Shown piece by piece: positions 22,809-34,850 of a stretch of DNA of 64,000 nt (position 1 is its first letter; the number at the start of each line of letters is the position of its first letter). A program made the position numbers and the translations under genes. The DNA is from Metallyticus violacea (lineage: Eukaryota; Arthropoda; Insecta; Mantodea; Metallyticidae). The stretch spans positions 67,605,001-67,669,000 of the forward strand of contig CM060833.1 of assembly GCA_030762175.1 (NCBI GenBank), read 5' to 3'. The notes under the pieces were generated by a model that saw only the letters and a list, made by a program, of their open reading frames with translations, did not search any database and had not been told where the DNA came from.

Positions 22809-23453
22809 ATGTCTTTGAAAAAAGTGAAAATTAAGACTGGTTTAAGAGGTATTCTATATGAAAAATGGTTAACAAAAGGAATAAAAATTGCATGGGAGAG
22901 AGTGAAAATTTTGAATTCTTTAAATTATGTAAATATGGAAGAAAGATCATTAAAATATATTGAGAAATATAACAAAATATTTAGTATTGTATATGAAAAT
23001 GCAAAAATGAGGTATAATCATGAATTGGTAGTAAACTCAGAAAATAAGACTAAAACAATTTGTAATATGGTTAATAAGTTACACAAAAAAAGAGCAAATA
23101 AGCAATATGAAAATATTACAATCAAAGTAAATGGTAGAGAGATAATCAACTCAGATGAAATGTGCATTAAATTTAATAATTATTTAATAAATATCTCAAA
23201 CCAAATAATGATAAAGGGACAAAATAATAACCAAGTAATAATAGCAGCATCAAATCAAGTAAAGTCAATGGGAATATTAGAAGTATTGGAGAAAAACATA
23301 TTACAAGAAATTGATAAGCTTAAGTCTAAAAAATCGGTTAGCTTTGATGAAATGTCGAACAAGATTATAAAAGACATAAAAATGCAAATTGTCAAAGTGC
23401 TAATGCATATTACCAATAGGTCATTTATGCAAGGATCTTTCCAGAAACTTTAA
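22809..23453 (+). pseudogene. LINE ORF2 linker segment between endonuclease and RT
   Basis: An open frame of 214 codons covers the region that joins endonuclease to RT in jockey-group polymerases. It ends with EIDKLKSKKSVSFDEMSNKI, the counterpart of the L-NKKS-G-DGIP-xxI segment that precedes RT. The next RT block, a degenerate ANYRPITL near 23510-23530, follows in another frame. It is part of the LINE above, not a host gene; the ATG at the left is internal. Confidence 0.75.
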
Positions 23454-25055
23454 AGAAAATAATTGTAAGGCCACTATTTAAACAAAAAAGAAGTAAGACA
23501 AATATAGCAAATTATAGGCCAATTACATTATGCTCAACTTTATAAAAAACAATGGAAGACATTTTTCTAAACCAATTGCAAAATAATTTACTAAATTGAA
23601 CATAATATTAGAATAGCTATTTGGGTTCCAAAAGATGAAATTGACAATTAACACGCTCAGCAAGATTAATAATTACATAATATTAAATAGTCAGGAGAAA
23701 GTAATAGTTATATTTTTGGATCTATCTAAGGGGTTTGATTATGTAAACATAAACATACTGATAAATAAACTAGAAAATTATGCGGTCCGTGGATTGGTAC
23801 TAAATTGGATTAATTCATATCTTAAAAATAGAATGCAGTGTATTGAAATAAATCATAATAATAGTGCTGGTGTTGCAAAAAAAAAAAAAAAACATCAAAT
23901 TTTCAAATGGTCTGGAAAGGAGTACCACAAGGCTCAAAATTGGGCCAGTTTCTATTTCTAATATACATTAACGACATCTTTGCAATAGTACAACAAAATG
24001 GAAATGTAGCAATTGGATATGTGGATGATATGACAGTAGTAATTAAAGGTAAGTAGGCTGCAGAGGTAGAATCAAAAGCAAATAAGTTAATGGAAAAAAT
24101 AAAACAATATTACATAAACTTGGACATGATTTTAAATATTAAAAAGAAAGCCTGGATAAACTTTGATTTAAAAAAATGCAGTTTAAATAGTACAAAATTG
24201 GAAATAGACGAGGAAAAAATACCAGAGATTTAATACACAATTTTCAATACAATTCAATTTTTATGAATTTATAAACTGGAAGTATATAACTAATATAAAA
24301 AAGAAGATAAATACTGGCTTATATATAATGAGACAAGTGAGGAAAACCATGGATGATGATACACTTAAACAGGTGTATTAGCTTTTATTTATTCATACAT
24401 AAAATATGCAATAATATTATGCAGAAATATTACAACTGAAATTGATAAGGTCTATAAACTACAAAAAAGAGCAATTAGAATAATAGGTAATGTAAATAGA
24501 AGAAACACATGTAGATTAAAGTTCAAACAATTTGGGATATTGACTGTTCCTTGTATATATGAGATGATAAAACATATCGTACAAGAAAATGATTAAAAAA
24601 ATATTGGTATACACATATATAATCTAAGAAATAAGCATGACTACTTTAGGCCAGTAATTACAGGAACATTAAGCAGATGGTGGGTAAAAAATATGGGAAA
24701 AGAACTTTATAACAAGTTACCCAGAAAAATAAAAGTAATTAAAAATGCTGATTTAATTATGAAAGTAATAAAGAGGTACCTGATAGTAAATGCATTTTAT
24801 AGTCTCAAGGAATTTAAGCATGGGGCTATAAAGCAAGAATGGTAAATAATTTGTACTTGTAAATAATTATTGTATTTGATGAATCCACAACTTGTATATG
24901 TTTTCATGGATGAAATAAATTGAAATTGAAATCATTTCTGCATATGAAAACATTTTTACCAACTTCAGAAGCAATTCTGCTCAGAAACAATGGAAATGCA
25001 ATTAAGTGCTGGTTTGTTCAAATGATTAAAATGTAGTTTGTTCCTGCAGGATTTT

Positions 25056-25078
25056 AGTCTGTGTCTGTGTCTGTGTCT

Positions 25079-25129
<51 letters not shown>

Positions 25130-25130
25130 C
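25056..25130. repeat. (TGTGTC)n then (TG)n microsatellite
   Basis: Four TGTGTC-type units are followed by about 25 TG dinucleotides and a short GCGCGC. Any Thr-His reading frame across it is an artefact of the repeat. Confidence 0.95.
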
Positions 25131-27214
25131 GCGCGCTTTACCATTAATTTTTTACCATTTTTCACGATTATTACTTGTAGATCAGATTATTCTCATCACT
25201 GATGCATGAGTAAAGCACTTCTCACAAATTTTATAGACCTGTAGTCTTTCACTGTTATGATAAAAATGCTTTAAGTATAGGTTGTAGTCCCCTCCTAGAA
25301 GCTGCATAACTTTGGTGTTTGTGGAGTGGCTTGAGTATCTTGCAGGCTAAGCTGGAAGTGCTCATCATCATCAGTAGGCTCACCCATTCAGGATAGGATG
25401 CAAGCTAGATGTCAGACTAAGCAGCAGTTTAGTATCTTAAAACATCTTAAATCCAACCCTAATAGGGAATTTCAGTACGAAAGCTCTCTAGGTCTCCAAG
25501 TAGGAGCCCATACTTACTGGAGCAATGGTCCACCTTAAGCCAAGGTGGGAAGTATTGTGCCAATGGCTGTATGGCACCAGGGTGGAATAAATGGTATCAC
25601 TAAGGATCTGTTCAAGGCACCCAGCAAAAACCTCTTGTATCTAACCCCTTATGTCTGTGCACAGGGCTTCATGGGCATTGACAGTTATTTTCCCCCTACT
25701 CATGGGACAGGAATGGAAGGTAATAAAAACATAAAAGAAGAAGGGAAAAAAACAAAAAAAGAAGGAAAAAATTACCCCCCCCCAAAAAAAGGAAGTAGTA
25801 AAGAAAGGAACTGGGGGATCTTCAGTGGAAGAAACATCAGTAGAAATAGAAGAACCCTTTGAAAAGGAACAGAGAAAGATTTATGTAATAAAACCTATCT
25901 TCAACTACAGTTGTTCCATCAAAGGGAAAGGCCAAAATAAGCCCTGAGGAGGATACAGAACTTAGACATACTGACCCAAAGTGAATAGGAATGTGAATAG
26001 GCAAAAAACTTTCTGGTGCACAAAGAAAGAAACAGACCATAACAGGAAATGGTTGCCTAAGCAATGGGGGAAGAGATAAAGGGGGATTTTTATAAACTCT
26101 TGGGGTAACAAGACCCAAGAAGTGCTGGATCAGAAAGGACCAACACTAAAAGGAAAAAGTCTGAGATTGGCATTCCATTTTCATTTGAGAGTCATCAAAG
26201 ACTTATTCAGAAAAAGCCAAAGGGTGGAGAGTGGGCTGAAGCAAGACCAGTACTTCTGGTGAAACTGTTTTAAAATGATTGTAGTTCTTCATAAATATCG
26301 AGAAGAGAAACTGGAGCAGTCAGCAGTAACTCAGCAATCTATACTGGAGGAGGTCTGGCATTGTGAACCAGGCATAGGTCCCAAGTTTAAGAATAGCAAT
26401 ATTTACAATGGAATAATATATATTACTTGTGCTGTCAGGAAGCCAAGTTGTGACTGATGGAGAAGATGCCATGCATAAAATGCTGAAAAGGGGCCAACCT
26501 GCAGATTGGTACCAATAGGGAAATGTCCATAACTATCAGGGTAGCTGGATGGTTCCCCACCAAACTCCTCAAAGACAAAGAACCAAAAAGAATACTCAAG
26601 TTCCTGGAAACCCAGAATTCTGGACTTGAGACAGAAGAATGGATAAAGTGAAGCCAACTGGCATGACACTGGTAATAACTATTGATGAACTTTCCCTTAA
26701 GGCACTGACTGAAATGAAATTTAAACCCATTTGAGTTCCATTCAGCTAATCTTCAGAGTGCTAGGGCCAAAAGCATAATGTGGAAGTGCTGAAGGTAATG
26801 TACATAAACCTACAACATAATAGGGGAGCCTTAGACTCTCTTCAGAAACTCATAGCAATGGGGAGCACTGATACAAGAACCTTGGCTTGTCAAAGAAAGG
26901 ATATCAGGACTAACTAATCTCTTGAGATAAGCCAATGTGTGACATTCACTCTGAAAATATAACGACATGTATATATGTTAAACAGGACTTAAAATTTCTT
27001 ACCCTTTGGGAATTTTGTAACAGAGACCTCACAGTGGTGAAATTAACATCAAACAGCAGGAGTTATGAAAGGATGTTTTAGTCGCCTTATCTGCCTTATA
27101 ACTCACTAGATCCACCACCTTCAGAAGAATTGGTGGAACTGGAAAATTTCTGTGGGCAATTTAATCTGCAGATTATCATTGGTGCTGATGCAAATGCCAA
27201 CATGTAGTATGTCC

Positions 27215-28520
27215 AGGAAGTCTATATACCCCTATATGCTATACATTAATTTAGTCAGAATTAATTTACTAATGAACTTATTACTAGTTGTCCAAGGGAT
27301 CCATATGAGCTTCATCATGTTGCACACATAATACTATGTCCCTCCAAGTTCTTTGTGATATTTTTTCTAAAACTCCAGGTGCAATCATACCGAAAGCATC
27401 CTGCGCTGCTTTTTCAAGTTCAGCATTGGTTCCATAGTTATGCAGGGTAACCTTCATCTTGATAATACCCCACAACGACTTATCAGGTGTCATCAGGTCA
27501 GGGATAAATGGAGGCCATGGGCATGGTGTTGGAGATGTTGGGGATCCATGTCCAAACAAGCATCCAGGGAATTTATCATTTAACAAATCATGAATAATAA
27601 GAGTAAAGTGTGCTGGAGCTCCTTCTTGCTCTATCCACTGCTCTTCTATTATTCCTCAGTCTTCCAGCTGAGAGACGAGCCAAGTTGTCAGCATTCATGA
27701 ATATGATACAGCATTCATAGGGCCATCAAAAAAATATGGTCCAAAGAGATGCTGCAAAATCATTTCTGACCATATCATAATGTATAGTGGGTTGTGTTCA
27801 AGTTCAGAAGTGCATGCTGCAGTTCATGGCACACTCATTTGTGAACATAATCTTGGATCTTGATATGTCGGTTTGGAACGTTGCTAGAAGAGACCAACAT
27901 GCATCATGATATAACAAATTATTGTTACAAAATCACTAAATTTCACTATTTTTCTTTCTTTTCCACTTACTTGGACATGTTTCAAAGGCGACTGAAACAT
28001 TTCTAAGTGGAAAAAAAAATTAGTGAAATTTGAGTGATTTTGTAACAACAATTTGTCATATTATATTTCACTGTGAAAATCCTCGATACAAAAAAAACTA
28101 CTTATGCATCATGATGTTTATTCATATCTGCATCAGACCATTCATTGATGAAGGTCGAACGATACAGCCTCACCTTTAAGTACTTCTTCATGTAATCAAA
28201 AAGAGTCAATCGTGGAAGTCAAACTCAGTAGCCCATTTGCAAATGGATTTTACGAGGAAGTACTCAACTGATACATGAACTTCAGCACAATTCTCCAGGT
28301 GCATCTTCTTTTTTTACTTTCCGATCAATCCCTCACACTTCCTGTCATAAACACCTTTCTTTCCCGGAAATCTTATCTTTTTTATCCATGGAGCTTTATT
28401 AAACCTTTTCCCTTAAATGCTTTTGTATGATGCTAATTGTCTCTCTTGTGTAAGGAGGTTCACGTATTCATACATTCATGACTAACCTCTCTTCAACAGA
28501 AACGAACTTGTGACCGCCGC
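27215..28520 (-). mobile_element. Tc1/mariner-like (IS630-type) transposon relic
   Basis: The minus strand carries a transposase C-terminal part: FFFDGPMNAVSY, EEQWIEQEGAPAHFTLI (the second-Asp region, with D replaced by E), DLLNDKFPG, WPPFIPDLMTPDKSLWGIIK (third catalytic block) and VQHDEAHMDPL. The frame 27284-27586 covers the last 100 residues. The N-terminal part (28120-28500) is unreadable. Clear terminal repeats were not identified, so the outer limits are approximate. It interrupts the R1/I-like LINE and itself contains the ribozyme element at 27899-28115. Confidence 0.75.
27899..28115. mobile_element. Palindromic ribozyme-tail element, 12-bp target duplication
   Basis: The body is 27911-28103 (193 bp). 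The perfect 12-bp duplication ATGCATCATGAT lies at 27899-27910 and 28104-28115. The two arms are inverted copies of one another (AAATCACTAAATTTCACTA at 27934 and its complement near 28020-28045). On the minus strand the left arm holds CCTTTGAAACATGTCCAAG and GTAAGTGG (27966-27988), the 3' half of the family-2 hammerhead seen at 57621. The 5' core half is disrupted. No coding capacity. Inserted in the DNA transposon above. Confidence 0.82.
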
Positions 28521-28546
28521 CGCCACCACCGCCACCACCACCACTA
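28514..28546. repeat. CCG/CCA trinucleotide tract
   Basis: About ten imperfect CCG and CCA triplets mark the right edge of the DNA-transposon region. Confidence 0.9.
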
Positions 28547-29129
28547 CAACTACTTGAAGTTTGTCAAGAGGTGGAAAATACCTGTGAAATAGTACACCTC
28601 CGTAGGATCCTGGCTAAAGAACCTGTTAATCCATTAGGGCTCACTGAAAAAACCTGATGGTAGCTATATGAAAACTGGGAAAGAAACTATAGAAATATCA
28701 ATGCAAACGCATTCCCCAGACTCAATAGTCTTTGAATCTGAAGAGAGGTTTTTGTCAAATTGTAAACCTTTGGAACACTTCAGCAAAGGAATATTGGAGA
28801 ATCGCAACTCAGATATTTGACTATAGCAAAATCTCTTGGGTTTTAAAATCATTTGATTCTTTTAAATCTTCAGGTCCTTAGGAACTTCCCCAGCTCTTTT
28901 ACAATAGGAGGAATAACACATTACACTTGTATTATGAAGTCTATTCAGAGCCATTTTTACATGTTTTGACAGCTTGGAGGCCATTAAAATTGGTATATAT
29001 ACCAAAATAGAAATAAAGATAAACTAATATATATATACCAAAGCCTTTAGACCAATTAATTTATCTTTATTTCTATTAAAAGCAATTAAGGAATTAATTG
29101 AAAAGCATATTAAAGGAACCTCAATTCAG

Positions 29130-29308
29130 AGACCATTACATTTTTTTTTTTTTGATTGATTTATTTATGGACGCTCTGTAACATCTCAGGTCATCAGCAT
29201 CTCATTCAACTCAGGGCATGAAACGGCCGACAAATTTTGCTCAGAGGCCTCTCTTTCAGGCTTGAGGTTCTTTTTCGTGCCGTAAATGTACAACACAAGA
29301 CCATTACA
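29130..29308 (-). mobile_element. SINE-A, 5'-truncated, target duplication retained
   Basis: The body is 29141-29297. Only the 3' half of the SINE is present (inverted tail, then CATCTCATTCAACTCAGGGC and GGCTTGAGGTTCTTTTTCGT). The 11-bp duplication AGACCATTACA lies at 29130-29140 and 29298-29308. Truncation at the 5' end with an intact duplication and poly(A) is what target-primed reverse transcription by a LINE leaves. It lies in the R1/I-like LINE just before the RT part. Confidence 0.92.
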
Positions 29309-30129
29309 TAAAAACCTACATACTTAACATGGCAAATCATGTGAGACAGACCTACACCAATTGGTACTGATTGAAAGCTCACTCAAATATCAAGAAATTG
29401 CATTAGGGCCCTTCCTCAGTATTGAAGGAGCTTTGATATTGCATCTTATGAATAGATAATCCCAGAAGCAAAAAGGCATGGGATTGAAGACACCTGTTGC
29501 AGGTGAATCAAAACCATGCTCAATAGGAGAAAGATTCAGATAACAGCACAGGTGTCAGCATCCACAGGTAGGGTTGGGTATTATCTCCTCTACTATGGGA
29601 CCCAGTTGCAGATGAACTTCTGGAAAATTTGAACAAACAAGGCTATTATATTCAAGTTTACACTGATATATAGTCATTATTATTCTGGCAATGCTGCCCA
29701 CAGGGTATCTGAGGTTATGTTATGGAAGTATGTGGAGGAATGGTGTTGTAGGAGAGACCTATGGATAAACTTCTCTAAAGGTGCACTCATTCCACTCGTA
29801 CACACACAAAAGGAGGTGGGGGAACCATGCGACAGTTTTACAACTCCTACATGCTTTAATACTCAGTTGCAAACTAGTCCAGTGTTAAATATCTGGGTCT
29901 AATGCTGAATAATAAATTGTCCTAGAATCTATATTTGCAGAAGAACTTATGGGAAAGCATAGGGACCTAAAACCACAGATGTATTGGCTTTATAAAGCAG
30001 TGGTAAGATCCATAATAATTTATGGCTACTTCATATGGTGGCCAAAATTGAGTCAGAAACACTGGAGCAATGAAGCCTGTTCCCCTACAGCTGCAATGCA
30101 AAAATGCATATATATATAAAAATTAAAAA

Positions 30130-32150
30130 TAATGTAACACTATTAACAATGTAATTAAATTAAAATAATTAGAAAAGCAGAAAAGGATAAAACACTAAGA
30201 AAAAGCCACAGAGTAGTAATCACTATATTTCGACTTCAATTCTTCTATAGCAAGAAGACAAGTGAAGGTGATAAAAATAAATATTGAATATCGAAGGTAA
30301 CGTTAAGCATGGAAACAGATGAAACGAGCAACAAGAGTGTGTGGGGGAAAAAAATTAATATGTAAGATTTAAACCTGGTGGTATACGCATTTTATGTAAA
30401 AATTTAGCTGCCATTTCTCTATCTCTGAGTAAACTTTCACAGCTATGTGTGGGTAACGCATCAATAAGCATTAAATCAAAAGCATCATCAAAATCCTTGC
30501 AGTGAGATAGGGCATGTTGAGCATCCAGCAAGGGAGACTGGTTTTAACAGAACGTCAATGATTGTTCATATGGAGCGAAATAACAGTAGAAGTTAAATCA
30601 AAATAAAATGCTTTGCAAAGCTTACAAGATAATATATATACGACATTCTTAGAACAGGTAGCAAATGAAGAAATGTTAAATTCCCTGGATAAATTAGGAG
30701 TGCAGAATGAATGGTATGGCATAATTAGTGCATAGGTTTTACATTTAGGGTATTGGCAAGAATATGAGACTGCAACGAGCAAGGTAAATTCAAAGGAGAT
30801 AGGTTTCGGCAAAATATACTTTTAAGGTTAGGGGGTGTTTTAAAAGTAAGGCAGGGTACAAATTTAGAAAAATCACTTAAAGATGGATGCATTAATAAAG
30901 TATCATGATATTCTTTCAAAATAGGTCTGATGCTTTCAATTCAGGCATGTAAGTAATAACAGGTTTATGAAGTTCTTATTAGAAGTTAGGTTTGTACTGA
31001 AAAGTTTTGTGCAATGGGATAATATGGGATTTTAAAAGAGACGAAGGATAATTTTGGTCTTGGAACTTTTGAGCTAGGTTTTTAATATATATGTCAAGAG
31101 ATGAAAAGTTGTTACAAAGACGATGACCACAGATTGAAAGAGAAAAAGGAATAGATCTTTTGATATGCAAGGAATGACAGCTATCAAAATGAAGATACTG
31201 TTGTAAATTGGTAGGTTTAATATGCACAGACGTAAGAAAAGAGCCACTGCATAAAGAAATATCAATATTTCCTCCTTTAAGTGAGCCATAAAAAGATTGG
31301 CATAAGAAGATACCATTCTGGTGCCCATCACTGTGCCTTTAATTTGTAGATAATATTTATCAAAATTAAACGCATTGCAAGTGAAAACCAGATAAGCAAG
31401 ATGACAAATGAAATCTGTGGATGGGGTATGAGGAGGTGTTTGAGAGTCCAAGAATCCTTCATGATCGGGAATGTCTGTATAAAGTGACATCACATCGATA
31501 GTGGCCAGAAGTATATTACAATGTGCCAAAGGGTCAGCTTTCTTTAGTAAACTCAAAAAATTGAAGGAATTTTTTTATATAGGATCGACTAGATGTAACA
31601 AATGGCTGTAACCAACAATCTACTATAGAGGAAATATGTTCAGTGGGGGAATCGAAACTGGCTACCATCGGGCGGCCTGGATAGTTCTTTTTATGAACTT
31701 TAGGGAGAAAATATATGGTGGAAGTACGAGGGACATGAGAAGTAAGTAGAGTGATATCTTGGGGACTAAGTCCTTCAGCACAGAAGAAGCAATAAAAGAA
31801 ACTTTATCTTGATTAAACTTGAATGTAGGGTCTGAAGACAATAGCTCATAATAAGTGACATCACCAAGCTGTCGGTAATCTTCAGCATTGTAAGATGAAA
31901 TGTTCTGTAGTACTACTAAGGATTCTTTATCTGCTGGAAGAATAATAGCATCAGGATAATTAGATAACCTTTCAAGTGCTGATTTCTCATGTAAAGCTAA
32001 AGTTGATATATATATCAAAGGAAGAGCAAGATTAGGGGCATACAGGCTGGGAAAAAATGGGAACTGGCTTAACCTCAATTCTTTGGGGCACACAGAATCA
32101 TAAACATAATCAGGAACCCAATATATGAAATAGGTAGTGATTATATGCTT
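30130..32150 (-). mobile_element. Penelope-like element with RT and GIY-YIG relics
   Basis: Minus-strand blocks, in coding order: SNYPDAIILPADKESLVVLQ (31968 leftward), VTYYELLSSDP, the RT segment IDVMSLYTDIPDHEGFL, and YLQIKGTVMGTRMVSSYANL in frame 31074-31556. Next come PTNLQQYLHFDSCHSLHIKR (about 31216 leftward), FKTPPNLKSIF, and NVVYILSCKLCKAFYF, the GIY-YIG start (frame 30555-30812). The part carrying the catalytic YVDD is deleted: the frame jumps from AHLKEE to the KPTNLQQ segment. The 3' terminus (30180-30300) matches the palindrome at 47972-48181. It sits inside the R1/I-like LINE. Confidence 0.85.
30185..30290 (-). repeat. PLE terminal segment, family 4 (CGAAATATAG)
   Basis: Its minus-strand GAAGAATTGAAGTCGAAATA followed by TAGTG corresponds to the tail arms of the 47972-48181 palindrome. 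The layout resembles GA..stem..CGAAA of a hammerhead, but the CUGANGA core and cleavage triplet are not convincing. Confidence 0.45.
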
Positions 32151-33239
32151 CCTAGATTATCCTGTGAAAAACTGAATGGAATCAGGATAAAAAACACTGC
32201 CCTTCTGGAAGTTTAATCTGGTGTCAGCTGAAAGATAGACAATGGATTAGGGGGTGGAATTCATGGGGAAGCTCCAAAGCATGATATATCTGTCCCTTTG
32301 GGTAGCCATACCACAGTATTCCAAACTGAAGTATATGCAATTGAAACATGCATCAGAGAGAATCTCTGCAGGGGCTATAAAAATAGCTATGTATGGGCTT
32401 AGTCTGACAGTCAGGCTGCTCTTAAGGCAATTGCAAGTAACCACATCACACCTAAGTTGGTCTGGATCTGCCAAAATTTTATGAAACTGGCAAAACACAT
32501 AACGTGACACTTGGACGTGCCATAGCATAAAGGGGTAATGGGCAATGAGAAAGAATTCTAGCAAAGGATCTGCTCAAAAGTTTATTGGTCCTGAGCATGT
32601 CATTGGCATTCCTTTAACATGAAGAACCACCACAGAGTGGGTAGAACATAACCACCAGCTGCAATGGGCTCAAATGGAAGGACACAAACATAGTAAGTGA
32701 ACAACTCATTCCCTTACAAAAGAGATCTTAAATCTCAGCAGACACAAATGAGGTTAATAATAGGCCTCTTTAGGGTCACTGTACGCTAAGAAAAGACCTG
32801 TATACAATGGGTATCTTTAGGGAGAAACCAATTTGCATGCTCTATGATGAGGAGGAAACAGCCTTTCATATAATCTTTGGCTACAAAGCACTTACTAGAA
32901 GTAGATATGAATTGGGGATTATTAACCCAAGGAATAATTACAGGAAAGAATCTAGTTAGTAGTCTATTATCCCTTTTAAAGGTACTGGGATATTCAACTA
33001 GAAAAAAAAATTAAATAAAATAAAAAATGGGCTAGAGTATAATAGACCTTCGGGTTTCAGTGTTAGGGTATGAATTCCTATTCCATCTTTGGGTTAACCT
33101 AGTCTAATCGATTGTAGTGCTCTGTATTTTTCAAAATTTTGTTAGCTTAATGCCTTAGTAATTAAATTACAAGTGTTACTATTTTACAGGGCTTTTGCAT
33201 AAAAACTATCTCTCATATGCGGTGCAGTGTTTTGAATCC

Positions 33240-33565
33240 CAATGGCTACAAGTGGCACTCTTTCCCCTAAAAGCAGCAGTTTTATGTGAAAGCCCTGTAC
33301 TCATATGATACACTGTCCTCATAAAACAAAATTATGTCTTTTCTAGTGTAATATTGATATAACAATTGTCTCCTAAATGTTATGCTTATATTAACTTTTG
33401 CCCCTATGAAACAAATATCATCTTTTAAATCTGAAAAGCATATAAACATCATTCCAATATTTAACTTACATGGTTTTTGACCTCAGAATCAAATAAAAAC
33501 AATGTCTTTTCATGAGAGACAAATAAACAAAAATCTTTTAGAAAAATTCAAATATATTTTATCTT
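33240..33565 (-). pseudogene. Decayed zinc-finger units beyond the stop of the C2H2 gene
   Basis: Beyond the stop codon the minus strand still shows finger-like text in shifted frames, for example FSDLKDDICFIGAKV near 33440-33395, which parallels the consensus LSDLKKHNLIHEGKR. Similar DNA traces occur around 33480-33520 and 33290-33350. The last good finger ends HNLIHG-stop. The DNA there reads CATGGGTAAAAGA where other fingers read CATGAGGGTAAAAGA, a 2-bp deletion that shifts the frame and creates the stop. So the array was longer by two to three fingers in an ancestor. Confidence 0.7.
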
Positions 33566-34850
33566 TTACCCATGAATCAAATTATGCCTTTTTAATTGTG
33601 AAACTGAAATAAAGGTCTTCTCACAAATGTCACACTTGTGTGGCTTGCCCTCATGAATGAAATTATGCATTTTTAAATTAGACATCTGAGTAAAACTCCT
33701 ATCACAAAACTTACACTTGTACGGTTTTTTGCCCTCATGAATCAAATTGTGTTTTTTCAAGTCTGACAGCATTGTAAAGCTTTTTGTACAAATTTCACAC
33801 TTATGTGGTCTTTTGCCCTCGTGAATCAAATTATGCACTTTCAAATTTGACACTTGGGTAAAGCTCTTCTCACAAAGTTTACACTTGTATGGTCTTTTAC
33901 CCTCATGAATAAAATTATGTTTTTTAAGGTCTGACAATGTTGTAAAGCTTTTCTCACAAAGTATACACTTATGTGGTCTTTTACCCTCATGAATTAAATT
34001 ATGTACTTTCAAGTGAGACACCCGGGTAAAGCTCTTTTCACAAACTTTACATTTATGTGGTCTTTTCCCCTCATGAATCAAATAATGAATTTTCAAATAT
34101 GATACTGATGTAAAGCTCTTTTCACAAATTTCACATTTGTGTGGCCGTTTACCTTCATGACTCATATTATGTTTTCTCAAGTCTGACAATGTTGAAAAGC
34201 TCTTCTCACAAAATTCACACTTGTGTGGTCTGTTACCCTCATGAATAAAATTATGTAGTTTTAAATAAGACACTCGGTTAAAGCTCTTCTCACAAAGTTT
34301 ACACTTATATGGTCTTTTGCCCTCGTGAATTAAAATATGCTTTTTCAAGTCTGAAAATGTTCTAAAACACTTTTCACAACTTTCACATTTGTGTGGTCTT
34401 TTGCCCTCATGAATCATATTGTGCCTTTTAAGATGTGATGCCAAAGTAAAGCTTTTCTCACAAATTTCACAGTTATGCAGTTTTTTGCCTTTATGAAATA
34501 AATTATGCTTTTTAAGGTCCAATAATAATGTAAAGCTCTTATCACATTTGTCACATTTATATTGTAATCTGTCTTCATGAACCAAATTATGTTCTCTTAA
34601 CTGTGAAGCTGAAGTATAATTCTTTCCACAAATTTCACATTTATGTAGTTGGTTAAGACCAATGGAGTTCCTATTTTTTTCCATGTCAGGTGCTTCATTG
34701 AAATAATTTCCATAAACTTTAAATGTGCTTGTTCTTTGGCAATCAGGAATATCCTCACTCATTTTTAAGTAGTCCTTGTTTTCTAAAGATGAACTAATGA
34801 AATAAGTGGAAACATTAGTATCATTGTTGTACCCTGCATCAGTATATAAT
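33566..34850 (-). CDS. C2H2 zinc-finger protein, last coding exon (13 fingers)
   Basis: This is the best host-gene candidate: probably a nuclear DNA-binding transcription factor. The exon encodes about 428 residues ending at a TAA. An acidic, Ser/Asn-rich N-terminal part of about 70 residues is followed by 13 tandem C2H2 fingers of the pattern C-x2-C-x12-H-x3-H, joined by the linker HEGKRPHKC/HEGKRPYKC rather than the common HTGEKP. The final linker is one residue short (HEGKPHKC). A splice acceptor TGTTTCAG ends at 34851, and no ATG opens the frame there, so the start lies in an upstream exon. The acceptor phase fits the 59-nt exon at 39955-40013. If no upstream exon is used, the first in-frame ATG gives MSEDIPDCQR. 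Fingers agree closely with each other, suggesting recent unit duplication. The target DNA cannot be predicted here. Confidence 0.85.

Larger units (their letters stand above)
21060..24935 (+). mobile_element. Near-full-length jockey/CR1-group LINE with SGNH-type ORF1
   Basis: Pieces of both ORFs lie in order. ORF1 (about 21060-21820) contains SGNH-hydrolase blocks. ORF2 has an endonuclease (22075-22690: LVLTEYGLK, KIIMGDLNIDLLKENS, KTCIDNVFTNL), a linker, and RT (23460-24240: FLDLSKGFDYVN, NWINSYLKNR, GYVDDMT with YVDD at 24018-24029). The C-terminal part (24410-24845) includes LQKRAIRIIGN, ILTVPCIYEM and LYNKLPRKIKV. The 3' end closes with AATAAATTGAAATTGAAAT near 24916. Frameshifts and a few stops are present, so the copy is inactive, but decay is mild. 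SINE-A sits just upstream, at 20464-20782. Confidence 0.88.
25540..33120 (+). mobile_element. R1/I-like LINE, broken into segments by later insertions
   Basis: Collinear plus-strand pieces of one element. A possible ORF1 relic lies at about 25540-26680. Endonuclease traces (AYLPYNSLDPP-like, IIGADANA) lie at 26690-27215, and the ORF2 linker (SLKKPDGSYMKTGKETIE) near 28640. RT pieces lie at 29040-30080: KAFRPINLS, then RVSEVMLWKYVEEWCCRRDL with the catalytic box reduced to YTDI. RNase H traces (VFQTEVYAIETC-like) and a CMLYDEEETAFHI zinc-knuckle block lie at 32170-32990. A (TCTAATC)-type tail ends near 33118. It is interrupted by a Tc1/mariner-like element, a SINE-A copy and a PLE. The region between endonuclease and linker is partly missing. 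Heavily mutated throughout. Confidence 0.78.

Noticed and set aside
24965..25165. Thr-His repeat protein
   Set aside because: It is a translation of the (TG)n microsatellite.
25545..25862. Independent host gene of 105 aa
   Set aside because: It lies at the expected ORF1 position of the R1/I-like LINE, has a lysine-rich low-complexity centre over A-runs, and matches no domain I know.
33600..34640. Satellite or CRISPR-like array with an 84-bp period
   Set aside because: The period is exactly 28 codons of tandem C2H2 fingers in an open frame.
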